Shown here: in pieces, positions 62,126 through 64,000 of the stretch
Position numbering within the stretch: position 1 is the first letter of the stretch
How the letters are laid out: each line of letters starts with the position of its first letter
Assembly: GCF_003259615.1 (NCBI RefSeq)
Contig: NZ_QLLR01000026.1
Span: forward strand, 30,230 to 94,229
DNA length: 64,000 nt
Direction: 5' to 3'
Origin: Pedobacter cryoconitis
GTDB lineage: Bacteria > Bacteroidota > Bacteroidia > Sphingobacteriales > Sphingobacteriaceae
Position numbers and translations under genes: made by a program
Notes under the pieces: generated by a model
Told to the model about the DNA's origin: nothing
Database searches by the model: none
Seen by the model: the letters and a program-made list of their open reading frames with translations, nothing else

Positions 62126-63613
62126 ATGAAATTTTCAAAACTAGACTTATTGACACTGTTGATAAGTCTTTTTCTTTTTTCGTCTTGTAAAGACTCCAGT
62201 TCTATTGGTTTAGATATTAATCCGGCTAACGCAGTCAGTGGGATTCTTTTAGATACAGTTACGGTTACTTCCCGCACTGAATTAGATGACCCTGCTTCTA
62301 CTTACCCTCCTGCAGCTACAGGCTCAGCTGTTGGTTTAGTCAGATACCCACTGGGACAAATGGCTGATCCGATTTTCGGTTCAACTACAGCAAGTCTGGC
62401 AATGGCAGTAGGCTTACCATCAGGTACCACCTACAGTTTTGGTACAGCTGCTGAAATTGACTCTGCAGTATTGGTGATGTCTTACGCCACAAACACTGCA
62501 GTTCCTGCATCAGTACAGGCCACTATCGGAAGCCAGCTCGCACAGTTTTATGGCGACAGTACTTCAACATTCAATGTTCAGGTTACCCAGTTAAATACGA
62601 ATATTTCGACTCAGACAGCTTTCCTGAATACCGCAACTTATGCGTCAACAGATGTTCTTGGATCGGCAACAATAACGCCAAGACCAGGTTCTTCTGTCAG
62701 AGTACTCAGAGTAATCCCCGGAGCAGTAGACACTGCATATAATGCCGCTCCGCAAGTAAGGATTAAATTGTCAGCAGCATTGATCAAAAGTAAGATCATG
62801 GCACTGGACTCTGTAACTTTAAGCACAAACGCTAATTTAGCAGCTGCATTTAAAGGACTGAAAGTAACCGCAAGCCTGGTTTCCGGAAAACCCGGAGCAG
62901 TCATGTTCTTTGATTTCGCAGGCAGCAATTCTAACCTGGAGATTTATTATAAAAAGCAAAATGCAACTACGGCAACACTTAGAGATACTGTGGCAGCACA
63001 ATTTCCTATCTCTGCAACCGCAGGACCAGTTGCCGCATCTGTTAAACATGATTATACCAATACAGCTATCGCAGCTCAGATCAAAACTCCTGCAGATTAT
63101 GCAGTAACTTATTTGCAGGCGATGAGTGGAGTGAGAAACAAAATCACTTTCCCATACCTGAAGAACCTGAAAGCTTCCTTAGGGACGAAAATTGTAATTA
63201 ACAAAGCTGAATTGGTAGTTGACATCAGTGATCCAACAGATTCAGTTCCCTTTAAAATACCACCACGTCTTTCTTTGTACAGATTAGATCTGGCGAAACA
63301 AAGACAGAATCTGCCGGATAACAATGTCGCTTCCACTACAAACCCAACTGGTGACCCAAGGGCAATCTTACCTTTCGGAGGATTCTACGACAAAACGAAA
63401 AAGAGCTACACTTTTGTAGTGACCAGCTATGTGCAGGATATTGTTGACGGAAAAACTATTGATTACGGGACTTACCTGGCCCCAACGGCAACAACAGAAT
63501 TTAATCTGCAGCCTTATGCAACCTCTGCGGGAAGAGCAGTAATCGGCTCATTCAACAACCCAGCAAACCGGAAAATAAGACTTAATATTTATTACGTTAA
63601 AAACCCGAATTAG
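62126..63613 (+). CDS. DUF4270 lipoprotein
   Basis: 495 residues. Signal with lipobox LFSSC (Cys about 21), then the DUF4270 pattern: SSIGLDINPANAVSGILLDT and VGLVRYPLGQMADPIFGSTTASLAM. A beta-rich outer-membrane or surface lipoprotein, found in Bacteroidota only, as far as I know. Function unknown. It lies 23 nt downstream of the starch-synthase-like gene, probably in one transcript. A strong terminator follows. Confidence 0.93.
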   Translation: MKFSKLDLLTLLISLFLFSSCKDSSSIGLDINPANAVSGILLDTVTVTSRTELDDPASTYPPAATGSAVGLVRYPLGQMADPIFGSTTASLAMAVGLPSGTTYSFGTAAEIDSAVLVMSYATNTAVPASVQATIGSQLAQFYGDSTSTFNVQVTQLNTNISTQTAFLNTATYASTDVLGSATITPRPGSSVRVLRVIPGAVDTAYNAAPQVRIKLSAALIKSKIMALDSVTLSTNANLAAAFKGLKVTASLVSGKPGAVMFFDFAGSNSNLEIYYKKQNATTATLRDTVAAQFPISATAGPVAASVKHDYTNTAIAAQIKTPADYAVTYLQAMSGVRNKITFPYLKNLKASLGTKIVINKAELVVDISDPTDSVPFKIPPRLSLYRLDLAKQRQNLPDNNVASTTNPTGDPRAILPFGGFYDKTKKSYTFVVTSYVQDIVDGKTIDYGTYLAPTATTEFNLQPYATSAGRAVIGSFNNPANRKIRLNIYYVKNPN

Positions 63614-63630
63614 TTTTTAACCCAGGATAC

Positions 63631-63667
63631 AAACGGCCGCCTTCAACAGGGCGGCCGTTTTTGTTTT
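63631..63667 (+). terminator. Terminator after DUF4270 gene
   Basis: AAACGGCCGCC / GGCGGCCGTTT, 11-bp stem, 8-nt loop, then TTGTTTT. Confidence 0.92.
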
Positions 63668-64000
63668 AAGCCGTTTTTCAGCCTGCTACCGGACTGTAAA
63701 GGAAGAGTTATGTCAGTCCCTGATTTTGCTTTATTGTTTCAATATGCCCAGTACATACCTTTTGAAACAACCAGTACTCCAAACTGCTGCTTTAAAAATG
63801 AAATCGCCCAGAATTCCCTTTACAAATTTACCCGTTAAACTTCCCATAATAAATAGGTGCTTTTCCACCAATGTAAGCTATTAGCGTTAAAGATTATCCT
63901 GATGCGTAAAAAATGTCCGCAATTGTCCGCAGCTGTCTGCAATTGTCCGCAGTTGTCCATGGGTTAGTCAAAGGGAAAATTATAATTTCATTAATCTTCA
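63668..64000. other. Intergenic right edge, no convincing gene
   Basis: No long ORF. Two short overlapping frames (63710-63838 plus, 42 residues with GGAAGAG before the ATG; 63731-63847 minus, 38 residues) are too weak to call. The right part holds a 10-bp tandem repeat array. The window ends before the next gene. Confidence 0.5.
63914..63963 (+). repeat. Five 10-bp tandem repeats (TGTCCGCAAT type)
   Basis: Units TGTCCGCAAT, TGTCCGCAGC, TGTCTGCAAT, TGTCCGCAGT and TGTCCATGGG start at 63914, 63924, 63934, 63944 and 63954. The exact 10-bp phasing is near one DNA helical turn. The last unit is degenerate. Confidence 0.85.

Noticed and set aside
1..64000. tRNA, rRNA, CRISPR arrays, insertion sequences, prophage or toxin-antitoxin pairs
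   Set aside because: Looked for along the window; none of their typical signals were seen. A covariance-model scan could still find a small RNA I missed.

Overview
The window looks like a chromosomal segment of a Bacteroidota bacterium, most likely of the family Sphingobacteriaceae (Pedobacter-like). This rests on low-to-moderate GC, Bacteroidota-only families (DUF4270, DUF6728, DUF5672, carboxypeptidase-regulatory-like TonB receptors, OmpA proteins with a thrombospondin-3-like calcium repeat), and many copies of the Bacteroidota -7 promoter box TAnnTTTG just upstream of start codons. Several genes appear to start at TTG or to be leaderless. No rRNA, tRNA, CRISPR array, insertion sequence or prophage was seen. 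The genus is an inference.

Layout. 1-5.3 kb: 3' end of a DEAD-box helicase gene, rarA, an OmpA lipoprotein, a Gfo/Idh/MocA oxidoreductase and an M90 (MtfA-type) peptidase. 5.4-9.3 kb: an alpha/beta hydrolase, then a TonB-dependent receptor with a ZnuD-like plug downstream of a His/Cys-rich exported small protein (probable metal uptake). 9.5-14.4 kb: a TetR-like/UbiB-kinase/SDR operon, an NTF2-like protein and a dienelactone hydrolase. 14.4-18.6 kb: hisS, and pyruvate dehydrogenase E2 and E1-alpha. 18.8-24 kb: NlpC/P60 peptidase, CapA lipoprotein, a small membrane protein, an SPFH protein and a Prc tail-specific protease.

24.2-29.8 kb is a cyanophycin storage locus: isoaspartyl peptidase and cyanophycinase on one strand, and cyanophycin synthetase divergent on the other. 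Directly in front of cphA lie three head-to-tail 67-bp repeats. The last ends exactly at the cphA start codon, and two copies encode the same 15-residue mini-ORF, each with the same initiation region as cphA. This is the most unusual structure in the window.

29.9-34 kb is a compact minus-strand operon: fumC, lipoprotein, S1/P1 nuclease, low-molecular-weight phosphatase, DUF1543, DUF2383. 34.2-39.5 kb: serine hydrolase, recG, ridA, a 43-residue DUF6728 gene and a major OmpA-family porin. 39.7-52.6 kb: an aminopeptidase P followed by a surface-glycan locus with nine glycosyltransferase-like or DUF5672 genes and one MsbA-type ABC exporter, with meaB interposed. 52.7-57.7 kb: the rimP-nusA-infB operon. 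57.8-63.6 kb: a lipoprotein, a small membrane protein, acyl-CoA dehydrogenase, panD, panC, a GT5-domain-only starch-synthase-like protein and a DUF4270 lipoprotein. The right edge carries five 10-bp tandem repeats and no convincing gene.
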